From the NCBI RefSeq assembly GCF_050942425.1, contig NZ_CP192063.1, positions 1 to 64,000 on the forward strand: a DNA stretch of 64,000 nucleotides, read 5' to 3'. This stretch comes from Actinoallomurus sp050942425. GTDB taxonomy: Bacteria; Actinomycetota; Actinomycetes; Streptosporangiales; Streptosporangiaceae. A program made the position numbers and the translations under genes. Positions 26,799 through 35,254 of this stretch are shown here, piece by piece (within the stretch, counting starts at the first letter, position 1; every line of letters begins with the position of its first letter). The notes beneath the pieces were generated by a model. The model saw only the letters and a list, made by a program, of their open reading frames with translations. It ran no database searches and was not told the origin of the DNA.

Positions 26799-27407
26799 TC
26801 AGGTATCGGTTCTGGTCGGTTGCAACAGGCGGGTGAGGAACTCCTCTACGGCGGCCTCGGCAGTGGTCTGGGCGGCTGCTACGTCGTCGGCCAGGGCGAT
26901 GACCAATGCCATCTCGTTGCCGGCGGCCAGCAGGATGTGCGCGAACGGTTCAACAAGCTGAGCGGGCACGCGACCAGCATCGGCGGCCTGCTGCAGGACG
27001 GTCTTGAGCATGCCCAGGCCGTACTGCTCTTCGATGGCGCGCCAGCGGCGCCAGCCCAGCACGGTCGGTGCGTCGATCAGCATTATTCGGCGTACTACCG
27101 CGTCGCCGGCGAGCCGGATCCAGGCCAGTTCAGCGGCCTTGAGCAGGCCGTAAGCCTCGGTCGCCCCGCTCGCCGTGGCGGCGGCAAGCGTGGCTTCGCC
27201 GACTCGCGTATGGACCGCCTCCACTACCGCCTCGAACAGGCGCTCCTTGCCGGGGAAGTGGTGATACAGCGATCCGCGACTCACCCCGGCTCGCTCTAGG
27301 ACGGCCTCGATCGAAGTGCCTTCATAGCCGCGGTCGGCGAACAACTCCGTGGCCACCTCGATCAGGTGCTGCCGCGTCGCCTGTCCGCGGTCAACGCGTC
27401 GATCCAT
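26799..27407 (-). CDS. TetR family transcriptional regulator
   Basis: A 202-aa TetR repressor. The HTH lies in residues 10-56 (ATRQHLIEVATELFADRGYEGTSIEAVLERAGVSRGSLYHHF, read in parts), followed by an all-helical ligand domain. It is divergent from the hydrolase gene at 27512 with two palindromes in the 104-bp gap, so it almost certainly represses itself and the hydrolase. The inducer is unknown. Confidence 0.93.
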   Translation of the reverse strand: MDRRVDRGQATRQHLIEVATELFADRGYEGTSIEAVLERAGVSRGSLYHHFPGKERLFEAVVEAVHTRVGEATLAAATASGATEAYGLLKAAELAWIRLAGDAVVRRIMLIDAPTVLGWRRWRAIEEQYGLGMLKTVLQQAADAGRVPAQLVEPFAHILLAAGNEMALVIALADDVAAAQTTAEAAVEEFLTRLLQPTRTDT

Positions 27408-27425
27408 GCGTATGCTCCCGTTGAC

Positions 27426-27468
27426 AAACCGACAGTCGGTTTATAGCTTCTAGACCGTCAGTCGGTTT
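27426..27468. promoter_or_regulatory. TetR operators in divergent promoter
   Basis: AAACCGACAGTCGGTTT (27426-27442) is a perfect 17-bp palindrome. AGACCGTCAGTCGGTTT (27452-27468) is a near copy 26 bp on. TTGACA at 27421 with TATAGC at 27442 is a plausible rightward promoter overlapped by the first operator. Confidence 0.8.
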
Positions 27469-27511
27469 CTTGATGTTACCGACGTTCACTCTACGATCAC
27501 GGAGGCAGCCG

Positions 27512-28378
27512 ATGTTCCTGCCCGGGTTCGACGACAACCGCCACACCGTTCGCACCCAGTCCGGGGAGGTGAGCTATGTCGAGATCGGTACCGGTCCGGC
27601 GGCACTGTTCGTGCACGGGATCGCGACCAACGCCTACCTCTGGCACAACCTGATTCCACTGCTCGCCGACACGCGGCGCTGCATCGCCATCGATCTCCCG
27701 CTGCACGGGCAGAGCCCGGCCGCGCCCGAGCACCAACTCACCGTCGGTGCGTTCGCCGACACCCTCGCGGACGTCTGTGCGCACCTGCGTCTCGACCAGG
27801 TCGACGTGGTCGCCCAAGACACCGGTGGCGCGATCGCTCAGGTGCTCGCCGCTCGCCACCCCGAGCTGATCCGTACGCTGACCCTGACCAACTGCGAAAC
27901 GCAGGACAACATCCCGCCGGCCGCGATGGCCGCCACCGTCGAGGCGGCCCGCGCCGGCCAACTCGCCGCGGCGGCTCCGGGCATCCTCGGTGACCCTGCC
28001 GCCGCACGGGCGATCTTCGCAAGCGGCTACCAGGATCAGCAGTTCCTGAGCGCGGAGTTGGTGGACGCGTTCCTCGAACCGGTCATGGGCACCCCGGCGA
28101 CCGCCGCGCGCTTCCAGGAACTGATCGCCAGGCTCGGACCGGACGACCTGCTCGCCGCCGAGCCGGCTCTGCGCGCACTGCGCGTTCCGACACTGATCGC
28201 TTGGGCGACCGACGACGAGTTCTTCGACATGAAGTGGGCGAACTGGCTGCACGACACCATCCCCGGCGCGCGTGACCTGGTCGAGATCGCCGGGGGGAAG
28301 CTCTTCTTCCCGCACGAGCGCGCCGCCGAACTCGCCCCGCACATCCGTGGCCACTGGGATACCGCCGACCAGAGCTGA
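27512..28378 (+). CDS. Alpha/beta hydrolase with Asp nucleophile (dehalogenase/epoxide hydrolase-like)
   Basis: A 288-aa alpha/beta hydrolase. The oxyanion motif is VHGIATNAYLW. The nucleophile elbow reads VVAQDTGGAIAQ, with Asp in place of Ser, as in haloalkane dehalogenases and epoxide hydrolases. The C-terminal region GGKLFFPHERA lacks an obvious canonical catalytic His position, so activity is uncertain. ATG at 27512 has GGAGG 7 bases upstream. It is divergent from and probably controlled by the TetR gene. Confidence 0.85.
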   Translation: MFLPGFDDNRHTVRTQSGEVSYVEIGTGPAALFVHGIATNAYLWHNLIPLLADTRRCIAIDLPLHGQSPAAPEHQLTVGAFADTLADVCAHLRLDQVDVVAQDTGGAIAQVLAARHPELIRTLTLTNCETQDNIPPAAMAATVEAARAGQLAAAAPGILGDPAAARAIFASGYQDQQFLSAELVDAFLEPVMGTPATAARFQELIARLGPDDLLAAEPALRALRVPTLIAWATDDEFFDMKWANWLHDTIPGARDLVEIAGGKLFFPHERAAELAPHIRGHWDTADQS

Positions 28379-28451
28379 CCGCGGAAAACCACCTTCCACG
28401 GCTTCGCAGTGGCGGTTCGTTAGAGTCCCAGCGAAGTAGCGCACCCGACCC

Positions 28452-28515
28452 GGGCCATTCGCCTCGGTGATCAGGGGCCACCCCCCGGTCACACGGCAGA
28501 GCAGGTCGGCGCCGG
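28452..28515 (+). repeat. Degenerate cassette-end module
   Basis: GGGCCATTCGCCTCGGTGATC-like sequence followed by GGGGCCA, CCGGTCAC and GCAGGTCGGCG tracks the order of elements in the modules at 24.3 and 26.6 kb, with many differences and no tRNA core after it. It may be an older, decayed end of the same element family. Confidence 0.35.
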
Positions 28516-28582
28516 GGGCGGCCCGGGTTCGTACGTTTCCCCAGGATCTGTTTCCGCCACAGGCCTCAGGCCGATATGGGCC

Positions 28583-29020
28583 TCAAAGCACGCAGAACTC
28601 GTTTCCTTCAGGGTCGGCCATCAGCATGTGGTCGGGCTTACCCTGCAGCTGATATTCGCGTATCACGGTTGCACCGGCGGCGGTCAATCGATCGACCGCC
28701 TCGAGCACGCGCGGCCATCGCACCTCCCACGGCGTGGCGCGACCTCCGCCGACCTGAACATCCAGGTGCAGGCGGTTCTTCACCACCTTCGACTCCGGCA
28801 CCTGGAGGAATGAGAGTCTGGGGCCCACGCCGTCCGGGTCGGACAGGGCTGCGCCCTGATCCCGCTCCTCCTCCGGAACGCCGCAGTGCGTGAACCACTC
28901 CTCCCAACTTCCGAATCCGACCGGCGGCGGCGCCTGCACATATCCCAAGGCCAGCGCCCAGAACTCCGCCAACTTCGCCGGCCGCGCGCAGTCGATCGTC
29001 AGACTCCACTCGATCGCCAT
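28583..29020 (-). CDS. VOC (glyoxalase-like) superfamily protein
   Basis: A 145-aa vicinal-oxygen-chelate fold protein. It begins MAIEWSLTIDCARPAKLAEFW, the usual first beta-alpha unit, and ends with MLMADPEGNEFCVL, typical of Glyoxalase-like actinomycete proteins. Substrate is unknown. ATG at 29020 has GAGGAGG 5-6 bases upstream, which excludes the longer frame to 29050. Confidence 0.88.
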   Translation of the reverse strand: MAIEWSLTIDCARPAKLAEFWALALGYVQAPPPVGFGSWEEWFTHCGVPEEERDQGAALSDPDGVGPRLSFLQVPESKVVKNRLHLDVQVGGGRATPWEVRWPRVLEAVDRLTAAGATVIREYQLQGKPDHMLMADPEGNEFCVL

Positions 29021-29093
29021 GGATCCTCCTCGTCGAGACGCGCGGACCATACCGCGCGCATCTGACGGTGCGCCGCCGTCCGTGGCCGTGCGA

Positions 29094-29522
29094 TCAGGCC
29101 GGGCCGGTGACGGCCGGTGCCGTCGCTTCGATCGCCTGCTTCATCTCGACCGCGCCGCGTTCGATCCGAATCCGGATCTCGGCCGCGAGCGCATGCGGCA
29201 GCACGTCGGTGGTCCAGATCAGCCGGCCTGCCCGGTCGCCCTCGGCGCGGACTTCGAATGACGCGTGGTGGTGCTCGGTCGCCGGACGCGCGCCTTCGAC
29301 GACGGAGTACGCCAGGCGGCGGGCGTCGTCGTCGATGGCGACGATCAGTTCACGGATCACGTGCCCGTCGGGGAAGGTGAGGAACCGCTGATCACCTTCG
29401 AGCCGAGTGTCGGCCACCCGACCGGGCAGGAGGCGCTCGTGCACCGCGCCGACGTCCCGTAGCACGTCCCAGATGTGCTCAGGCGCGGCGTCGATCACGA
29501 TCTCGTGGCGGATGGAGGCCAT
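29094..29522 (-). CDS. SRPBCC (polyketide cyclase/START-like) family protein
   Basis: A 142-aa SRPBCC ligand-binding fold starting MASIRHEIVIDAAPEHIWDVLRDVGAVHERLLPG, a characteristic opening, and ending with a long C-terminal helix. Such proteins bind hydrophobic ligands or act as cyclases/hydrolases; nothing tells which. AAGGAA-type ribosome site upstream. It is separated from the VOC gene by 73 bp on the same strand and may be cotranscribed. Confidence 0.87.
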   Translation of the reverse strand: MASIRHEIVIDAAPEHIWDVLRDVGAVHERLLPGRVADTRLEGDQRFLTFPDGHVIRELIVAIDDDARRLAYSVVEGARPATEHHHASFEVRAEGDRAGRLIWTTDVLPHALAAEIRIRIERGAVEMKQAIEATAPAVTGPA

Positions 29523-29681
29523 GACGCAGAGTTCCTTCCGAAGGGGGGAAATATCGCGATCAACCTAGTGCGAACCAAGGTCGGGGTATGAAAGATCGTC
29601 AATCGCTCCTGGCATGCGCGGACCATGCCGAAGATCCGCGCCCGCCGGACAGCTCACCGACCGCGTGTGTTGAATGGGCAG

Positions 29682-29957
29682 ATGCCCGCCATAGCCGTAC
29701 GACTTGCCGGGATCACGTCCGTCTTCTACGACCGCTTCGTCATCGGTACGCGTTCCGACTGCGATCTGGTCCTCTACGACGAGGATGCCAGCCCGGTCCA
29801 CGCCTTGGTCGTTCCTGACGAGACAGGCTGGAGGCTCGAGGACATGGGCTCCCTGAGGGGTGTCCGCGTCAACGGCCGGCTGCAAGCGACCGTCTGGCTG
29901 GAAAAGGGCGACCGCGTACACCTTGGAAGCACGACGCTCATCGTGGTCCCGATCTGA
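29682..29957 (+). CDS. FHA domain-like protein
   Basis: A 91-aa stand-alone forkhead-associated-like fold. FVIGTRSDCDLVLYDEDASPVHALVV shows the G-R-S...H core of phosphothreonine binders, followed by MGSLRGVRVNG (usual S/T-NGTxVNG position) and GDRVHLGST. It could recognise a Ser/Thr-kinase-phosphorylated partner. The Asn of the NG(T) turn is only partly kept, so binding is not assured. An in-frame ATG at 29625 would add 19 residues; neither start has a clear ribosome site. Confidence 0.7.
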   Translation: MPAIAVRLAGITSVFYDRFVIGTRSDCDLVLYDEDASPVHALVVPDETGWRLEDMGSLRGVRVNGRLQATVWLEKGDRVHLGSTTLIVVPI

Positions 29958-30075
29958 CGCGGCCCGGGACGGCCTTCGGTACGAAACAACGTCAGCGCTT
30001 GGCATGGCCGGCTCGAGGGCGCCCCATCGGCTCTTTCGGCGCCTTCGAGACAGGAAGCCGGGTCGCCGTCGCCGG

Positions 30076-30456
30076 CTACGCCGACGGGTCGCGTCGCTGA
30101 TTGATCGTCATGTCGCGGCCCGCCATGTAGGCGTCACGACCGGCGCGGACGTTCTGGACGACCGATCTCGTGGGCGCGTATTCGGCCGCCCACGAGGCGA
30201 GTTCGGCGGCGAAACCCTCGTCGCGCCGGGCGTACCAGGTCAGCGCCGCGGCCAGCTCGCCGATCCGCGCCTCGTCCGACGGATGCTCGACGGCCTGTTC
30301 CAGCGCGTCCGTCGACCGCGCGTCCGTGTCGAAGACCACGCGTACCCGTTCTCGGATGCGGGCGACCACGCCCACAGCGGCGTGCTCCGCCACTCCCGAC
30401 ACCGCACCGGTGGCCGCCATCAGGGCCACCGCTTCCGACACCGCCGTCACGTCCAC
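30076..30456 (-). CDS. Hypothetical protein with C-terminal AGRD motif
   Basis: A 126-aa helical protein (VSEAVALMAATGAVSGVAEHAAVG at the start) that ends RAGRDAYMAGRDMTINQR. This Arg-Asp-x-Tyr...Gly-Arg-Asp motif is common in actinomycete proteins associated with NB-ARC/TIR-type and protease-containing conflict systems, by my recollection of the families. Alone it gives no function. GTG start with GGGAGG about 10 bases upstream. Confidence 0.6.
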   Translation of the reverse strand: MDVTAVSEAVALMAATGAVSGVAEHAAVGVVARIRERVRVVFDTDARSTDALEQAVEHPSDEARIGELAAALTWYARRDEGFAAELASWAAEYAPTRSVVQNVRAGRDAYMAGRDMTINQRRDPSA

Positions 30457-30841
30457 CGCGAGGATCCTCCCGCTCGCCGATCGTCACCGAGCCAGCCCAC
30501 GAAAGCACGATCCGTCCTCTTCGACGCGCCCGCTTCCCGTACGGTTCGCCATCCGCGGGGCACGCCGCATCGGCCGCCACGGGCCCGATCATCGCACCTG
30601 CCACCGACACGTTCGGCCCCCGTCATCGGGGTGCCGGGAAATGTCACCGGGGTCGGCCATGCTCTCCTCGCGGGTCCCCGAGAAGAGAGGCTTCCCCCAT
30701 GTCGAACCCTGTCTCCGGCCGGCGCGAAGGCGCGTGTACGGGTCGGGCGGTGAGACGGTCCGCGCAGTCCCCGGGCCTGTTCTGGGACGGGCCCCTGGTC
30801 CGCGATCGGCCGTGCCGGGCGCGGGTGGAAGGACGCCGGCG
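30457..30841. other. Gene-free gap before the SWIM-MoxR operon
   Basis: 385 bp with no convincing gene, repeat or RNA. The GGAAGGA at 30823-30832 serves the operon's first gene. No clear -35/-10 pair was identified. Confidence 0.4.
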
Positions 30842-31327
30842 ATGACTTCGGAGGAGTGGGAGCGGCGGAGCGTCGTGCGGGTCGTCTCGCCGGTTCGGCC
30901 GCGGAAGCTGGCGAAGGTGCCGTTCGTCGAACTCGCGGACGGGCGCCTGCAGGGCGTCGTGTCCAGCGGATCGGACATCGCCCGCGTCTACGTCTCGTCG
31001 ATCGCGGCGCATACCCATGGCTACAGCTGCGGCACGAACAACAACCGGCCCTGCGGCGGGCTGCACGGTGCGCCGTGCAAGCACCTGCGCGCGCTCGTCG
31101 ACGAGGCGGTGCTGCAGTACGGCCTCGACCGCGTCGCCCGGTACCTGCGGGTGGACGTGGGCGAGGGCGAGGACCTCATCGGCTGCCTGGACGGTTCGCC
31201 GGAGCCCGCGCCGGCCGCCGTGGTGTTCAGCCGCTTCCTCCGGCACCTGGCCTACCTGGAGCTCGCGGACACCACGGAGCCCATCGACGAGCTGCACTGG
31301 TTTCCGGCGATGGGGGCGGTGCGCTGA
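30842..31327 (+). CDS. SWIM zinc finger protein
   Basis: A 161-aa protein with one SWIM-type zinc site: Cys63 (YSCGTNN), Cys71, Cys79 and His81 (PCGGLHGAPCKHL). SWIM fingers bind DNA or protein partners. This is the first gene of a five-gene operon whose members often occur together in bacteria. Its stop overlaps the next ATG by one base. ATG at 30842 has GGAAGGA upstream. Confidence 0.85.
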   Translation: MTSEEWERRSVVRVVSPVRPRKLAKVPFVELADGRLQGVVSSGSDIARVYVSSIAAHTHGYSCGTNNNRPCGGLHGAPCKHLRALVDEAVLQYGLDRVARYLRVDVGEGEDLIGCLDGSPEPAPAAVVFSRFLRHLAYLELADTTEPIDELHWFPAMGAVR

Positions 31328-32715
31328 TGCTCGGTGTGCAGCTGGCGGCGCTGCTCGACGGTGCGGTGCCGGGGGTCGAGGAGACTCTGGATCTGGTGGC
31401 CGGGTTCGACGCGGCTCTCGTATACGGCTTCGCCCGGCTGGATGAGCAGCACGCCGGGCACCTCGCGGCCGTGGCCGGGGCTCTGGGCGAGACTCCGCTC
31501 GGGCCGGCGGTGGGTGAGGCCGTGGAGAAGGTCACGGCGGGTTCGATCGGAGACGAGCAGCTGGCGGTGCTCGCCGGCGCCCGTACGGCGCTGGTCGGGG
31601 CGGTGCACGACGCGCAACTCGACCGGCTCGACACCGCGCTCGGCCGTACGAGAGAGTCGTGGGACGGTACGCCGTCCGAGTCGGCGGCCGACGGGCCGCT
31701 CGGGGCGAGCCGGTCCTGGCTGCAGGAGCTGGCCATCACCGGGTGGCGGGGAGTCGACCACGACCTGGTGTCAGCCTCCGACCAGGCCATCTCCGCGCTA
31801 CTCGCCGATCCTGGTCGGCGGCGGCTCGCGGTGCTGCTCGACGGGCTGGCCGCGGAGCTGCGCGCCTCGTGCCCGATCGCGACCATGGACCGAGTGCCCG
31901 CCCGGCGCTGGGCCGACCTGTGGGCGCGCGCCCTGCTGCTGTCGCAGCCGGGCGCCCTGAGCGCGGCCGAACCTGTCGGCGTGGTGTCGGGACGATTCCT
32001 CCCGCTCGGGGTCGACGTCCATGAGCACGGCACCGCCGTTCAGATTCAGGTGCACGCGATCCTCGAGGCCGCCGATGGTTCCGCGCCCCGGCTCGTACGG
32101 ACGAGCGTGGCCGCAGCGAAGGTCGACACGATCGTCGGCCCGGCGTTGTGGCGGCTGCTGGACGGGCATCCCGTGTTGTTGAAGGCGCTGGCCGAGCATC
32201 GGAGCGTGGAGCTCGCGGACCTGCCCGTCACGGCGGGCGGCGACCTGCTGTGGCGGGACGGCCAGGCCACGCTCGGGGAGCCGGCCGAGCCGTTCGCGAC
32301 GGCCCGGCTCCGGCTCACGGACGCGCCCGCGTCGGCCGCACCTCCTCTCGACCGGCATCCCGTCCGGATCGCCGATCCCGTCCTGCTGGAGGGGTACGCC
32401 GTGGACGGCGGCGTGCTCGACCTGGATGGGAAGACCCTGACGGTCGACCTGGACCGGCTGCCGGGCTGTGGCCCGGTGACGCCGGAGCTGGTGGCCGCCT
32501 CGTCGGCCTGCATCGGCCTGCTCCGCTGGGACGGCGGCCGATGGCTGCTGCAACCGCTCGCGGTACAGGCCATGGTGAAGCGCAAGGCCGTGGAGGCGCA
32601 CACCGGTGACTGGGCGCTCGGCCCGACCGATCCGAAGGTCGTCAAGGCCGAGGCGAAGGCCGGCGACGCGGTCGCCGTGCTGCGTGAACGCGCGGGAAGG
32701 CTGCTGCGGAAATGA
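31327..32715 (+). CDS. Uncharacterised protein of the SWIM-VWA-MoxR-DUF5682 operon
   Basis: A 462-aa cytosolic protein with no domain I can name. The N-terminal half is helical and Ala/Leu-rich; the C-terminal half is beta-rich with repeated Trp/Arg turns (FLPLGVDVHEHGTAVQIQVHA, LLWRDGQATL, LLRWDGGRWLLQPLAVQ), ending in a basic helix with KVVKAEAKAGDAV. It is overlapped by both neighbours (TGATG at the start, ATGA at the end), so it is translated as part of the complex. Likely a structural or substrate-binding partner; inference only. Confidence 0.85.
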   Translation: MLGVQLAALLDGAVPGVEETLDLVAGFDAALVYGFARLDEQHAGHLAAVAGALGETPLGPAVGEAVEKVTAGSIGDEQLAVLAGARTALVGAVHDAQLDRLDTALGRTRESWDGTPSESAADGPLGASRSWLQELAITGWRGVDHDLVSASDQAISALLADPGRRRLAVLLDGLAAELRASCPIATMDRVPARRWADLWARALLLSQPGALSAAEPVGVVSGRFLPLGVDVHEHGTAVQIQVHAILEAADGSAPRLVRTSVAAAKVDTIVGPALWRLLDGHPVLLKALAEHRSVELADLPVTAGGDLLWRDGQATLGEPAEPFATARLRLTDAPASAAPPLDRHPVRIADPVLLEGYAVDGGVLDLDGKTLTVDLDRLPGCGPVTPELVAASSACIGLLRWDGGRWLLQPLAVQAMVKRKAVEAHTGDWALGPTDPKVVKAEAKAGDAVAVLRERAGRLLRK

Positions 32716-34124
32716 GCGATCACGCCGCTGACCCGGCCATGAGCGAGCACACGCCTGACTCGGCACCGAGCGAGTACACCCCTGACTCGGCACCGAGCGA
32801 GCGCACGTCTGACTCCGCGATGAGCGAGCGCACCCCTGACGCGGCGTCGGGCGACTCCGATATCGCGGAGGGGAATCGGCGGCAGGTCCTCTACTGGCGG
32901 CTCCTGGCGCGCATGTTCGACCACGAGGAGCAGCCCGCGCTGGAGGCCGCGAGCGTGGCGATCGTCGACGACATCGGGCTGCCGCCCGCACTCCTCGACC
33001 CTTCGGTGTCGGTGGACAACCTCGTCCAGCGCTTCCCCGACCTGAGGGACGAGCTGGCGGGCCTGATGGCCCCCGGAGACGACGATCAGCGGGTGCGCCG
33101 GGCCGCACTCGTGTCCAAGCTGCTGCTCAACGTCATGGCGACCGGATCCGGCAGCGTGACCGCGACACAGCTGGCCGACTGGCAGCGGGACGCCGGCTGG
33201 CTCAAGCGGGCGTGCGGCAACGAGGGCGCGGGGGAGTTGTCCGGTGTGCTGTCGGGGCTCGAGGGCGACCTCGTCAGCCGGATGCGGCTGCGTGAGGTGC
33301 TGGCCGATCCGGCGCTGGCACGCCAGCTGACGCCGAGCATGTCCCTCATCGAGCAGCTGCTGCGCGACAAGGCGAACCTCTCGGGCGTGGCGCTGGCCAA
33401 CGCCAAGGCGCTGATCCGCCGCTACGTCGACGAGGTCGCCGAGGTGCTGCGCACGCAGGTCGAGCAGACCAGCGCGGGCACGATCGACCGGTCGGTGCCG
33501 CCGAAGCGGGTGTTCCGCAACCTGGACCTCGACCGCACCATCTGGAAGAACCTCACGAACTGGGACCCCGACGAGGAGCGGCTGTACGTCGACCGGCTCT
33601 TCTACCGGCAGACGGCCAAGCGCACCACGCCCGCTCGCATGATCGTGGTCGTCGACCAGTCCGGGTCGATGGTCGACTCGATGGTGAACTGCACGATCCT
33701 GGCGTCGATCTTCGCGGGTCTGCCCAAGGTCGACGTCCACCTGATCGCGTACGACACGCGCGCGCTCGACCTGACGCCCTGGGTGCACGACCCGTTCGAG
33801 GTGCTGCTGCGGACGAAGCTCGGCGGCGGCAACGACGGGCCGGTCGCCATGGCCATGGCCCGCCCGAAGATCACCGATCCGCGCAACACCGTGCTGGTGT
33901 GGATCTCCGACTTCTACGAGTTCGACCGGTCGCAGCCGCTGTTCGACGGCATCGAGGCGGTGCACCGCTCCGGGGTGAAGTTCATCCCGGTCGGTTCGGT
34001 GAACAGCTCCGGGCACGAGAGCGTGAACCCCTGGTTCCGTCAGCGCTTCAAGGCCCTCGGCACGCCCGTCATCTCGGGACACATCCGCAAGCTCGTCTTC
34101 GAACTGAAGAACTTCCTGGACTAG
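32712..34124 (+). CDS. VWA domain-containing CoxE-like protein
   Basis: A 470-aa protein. Residues 10-50 are a short tandem repeat of about nine residues (SEHTPDSAP, SEYTPDSAP, SERTSDSAM, SERTPDAAS). A helical CoxE-type middle follows. The C-terminal von Willebrand A domain has an intact MIDAS (Asp315-x-Ser317-x-Ser319 in VVDQSGSM) and a later Thr/Asp-containing loop (VWISDFYEF). VWA partners of MoxR ATPases act as adaptor or substrate-remodelling subunits. ATG overlaps the previous stop; the MoxR gene follows 11 bp later. Confidence 0.9.
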   Translation: MSDHAADPAMSEHTPDSAPSEYTPDSAPSERTSDSAMSERTPDAASGDSDIAEGNRRQVLYWRLLARMFDHEEQPALEAASVAIVDDIGLPPALLDPSVSVDNLVQRFPDLRDELAGLMAPGDDDQRVRRAALVSKLLLNVMATGSGSVTATQLADWQRDAGWLKRACGNEGAGELSGVLSGLEGDLVSRMRLREVLADPALARQLTPSMSLIEQLLRDKANLSGVALANAKALIRRYVDEVAEVLRTQVEQTSAGTIDRSVPPKRVFRNLDLDRTIWKNLTNWDPDEERLYVDRLFYRQTAKRTTPARMIVVVDQSGSMVDSMVNCTILASIFAGLPKVDVHLIAYDTRALDLTPWVHDPFEVLLRTKLGGGNDGPVAMAMARPKITDPRNTVLVWISDFYEFDRSQPLFDGIEAVHRSGVKFIPVGSVNSSGHESVNPWFRQRFKALGTPVISGHIRKLVFELKNFLD

Positions 34125-34135
34125 GAGTACGAACG

Positions 34136-35254
34136 ATGACCGATGAGATGCTGCGCGCCCCGGCCGAGGTCAAGTACGCCGAGGAGCTCGACTGGCTGGA
34201 GTCCGTCGACGACGGGCCCAAGCCGTTCTCCTGGCGGCTGAGCCCCCGCATGGTCCGGCTGTTCGTCCTGGGCTCCGAGCCGTCGGACGGGCTCGACCGG
34301 GAGATCCCGCAGAAGTGGTTCGGCGACCGGAGCTTCGTCGAGCGGAGCATCGTGACGCTCGCCTCCGACCGCGGGCTGCTGCTGATCGGCGATCCCGGCA
34401 CCGGCAAGAGCTGGCTCGCCGAGCTGCTCTCGGCGGCCATCTGCCGGAACTCGACGCTGGTCGTGCAGGGGACGGCCGGCACCACCGAGGACCACATCAA
34501 GTACTCGTGGAACGTCTCGATGGTGATCGCCAAGGGCCAGTCCCGCGAGTCCATGATTCCGTCGCCGATCATGACGGCGATGGAGCAGGGGGTGATCGGG
34601 CGGTTCGAGGAGCTGACCCGGTCGACGAGCGACGTCCAGGACGCGCTGATCTCCATCCTGTCCGAGAAGTACGTCTCGATCCCCGAGCTCGACGACGACA
34701 ACATCGTCTTCGCCAAGCCGGGATTCTCGATCATCGCCACTGCCAACAGCCGCGACCGGGGCGTGAACGACCTGTCGTCCGCGCTGAAGCGGCGGTTCAA
34801 CTTCGTCCGCATCCCGGTGGTGACGAGCAAGCGCAGCGAGGCGGAGATCGTCCGCTTCCGCACGACGGAGCTGCTGCGTCGGCACCGGATCGAGCTGGAC
34901 GTGCCGCCCGCGCTGCTGGACATCCTGCTGCAGAGCTTCGCCGACCTGCGCGCCGCGGCGGCCTCGGCCACCAGCGACGACGAGAAACTGGAGTCGGCGC
35001 TGTCCACGGCCGAGCAGATCGGCGTGCTCGAGGACGCCATCCTGCACAGCCAGTTCTTCGGCGACCGTTCGCTGCGCGCGGAGACGCTCGCGAGCTCGCT
35101 GGTCGGCTCGCTCGCCCGCCGCAGTCCGGAGGACCTGGCGATCCTCAACAAGTTCTGGCACGGGGTGATCGAGCCGCGCAGCAAGCAGGACGACGGCGCG
35201 CCCTGGCAGGCATTCCTCGAGGGCGGCCGCGAGGCCCTGGGCACACTCTCATGA
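34136..35254 (+). CDS. MoxR-like AAA+ ATPase
   Basis: A 372-aa AAA+ ATPase of the MoxR/RavA type. Walker A is GDPGTGKS (85-92), the Walker B region reads GRFEELTR in place of the usual LLDEINR, sensor 1 is IIATANSRDRG and the arginine-finger segment is SSALKRRFNFV. Such ATPases work with VWA proteins in assembling or remodelling protein complexes. ATG with GGAG 8 bases upstream. It overlaps the DUF5682 gene by ATGA. Confidence 0.92.
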   Translation: MTDEMLRAPAEVKYAEELDWLESVDDGPKPFSWRLSPRMVRLFVLGSEPSDGLDREIPQKWFGDRSFVERSIVTLASDRGLLLIGDPGTGKSWLAELLSAAICRNSTLVVQGTAGTTEDHIKYSWNVSMVIAKGQSRESMIPSPIMTAMEQGVIGRFEELTRSTSDVQDALISILSEKYVSIPELDDDNIVFAKPGFSIIATANSRDRGVNDLSSALKRRFNFVRIPVVTSKRSEAEIVRFRTTELLRRHRIELDVPPALLDILLQSFADLRAAAASATSDDEKLESALSTAEQIGVLEDAILHSQFFGDRSLRAETLASSLVGSLARRSPEDLAILNKFWHGVIEPRSKQDDGAPWQAFLEGGREALGTLS

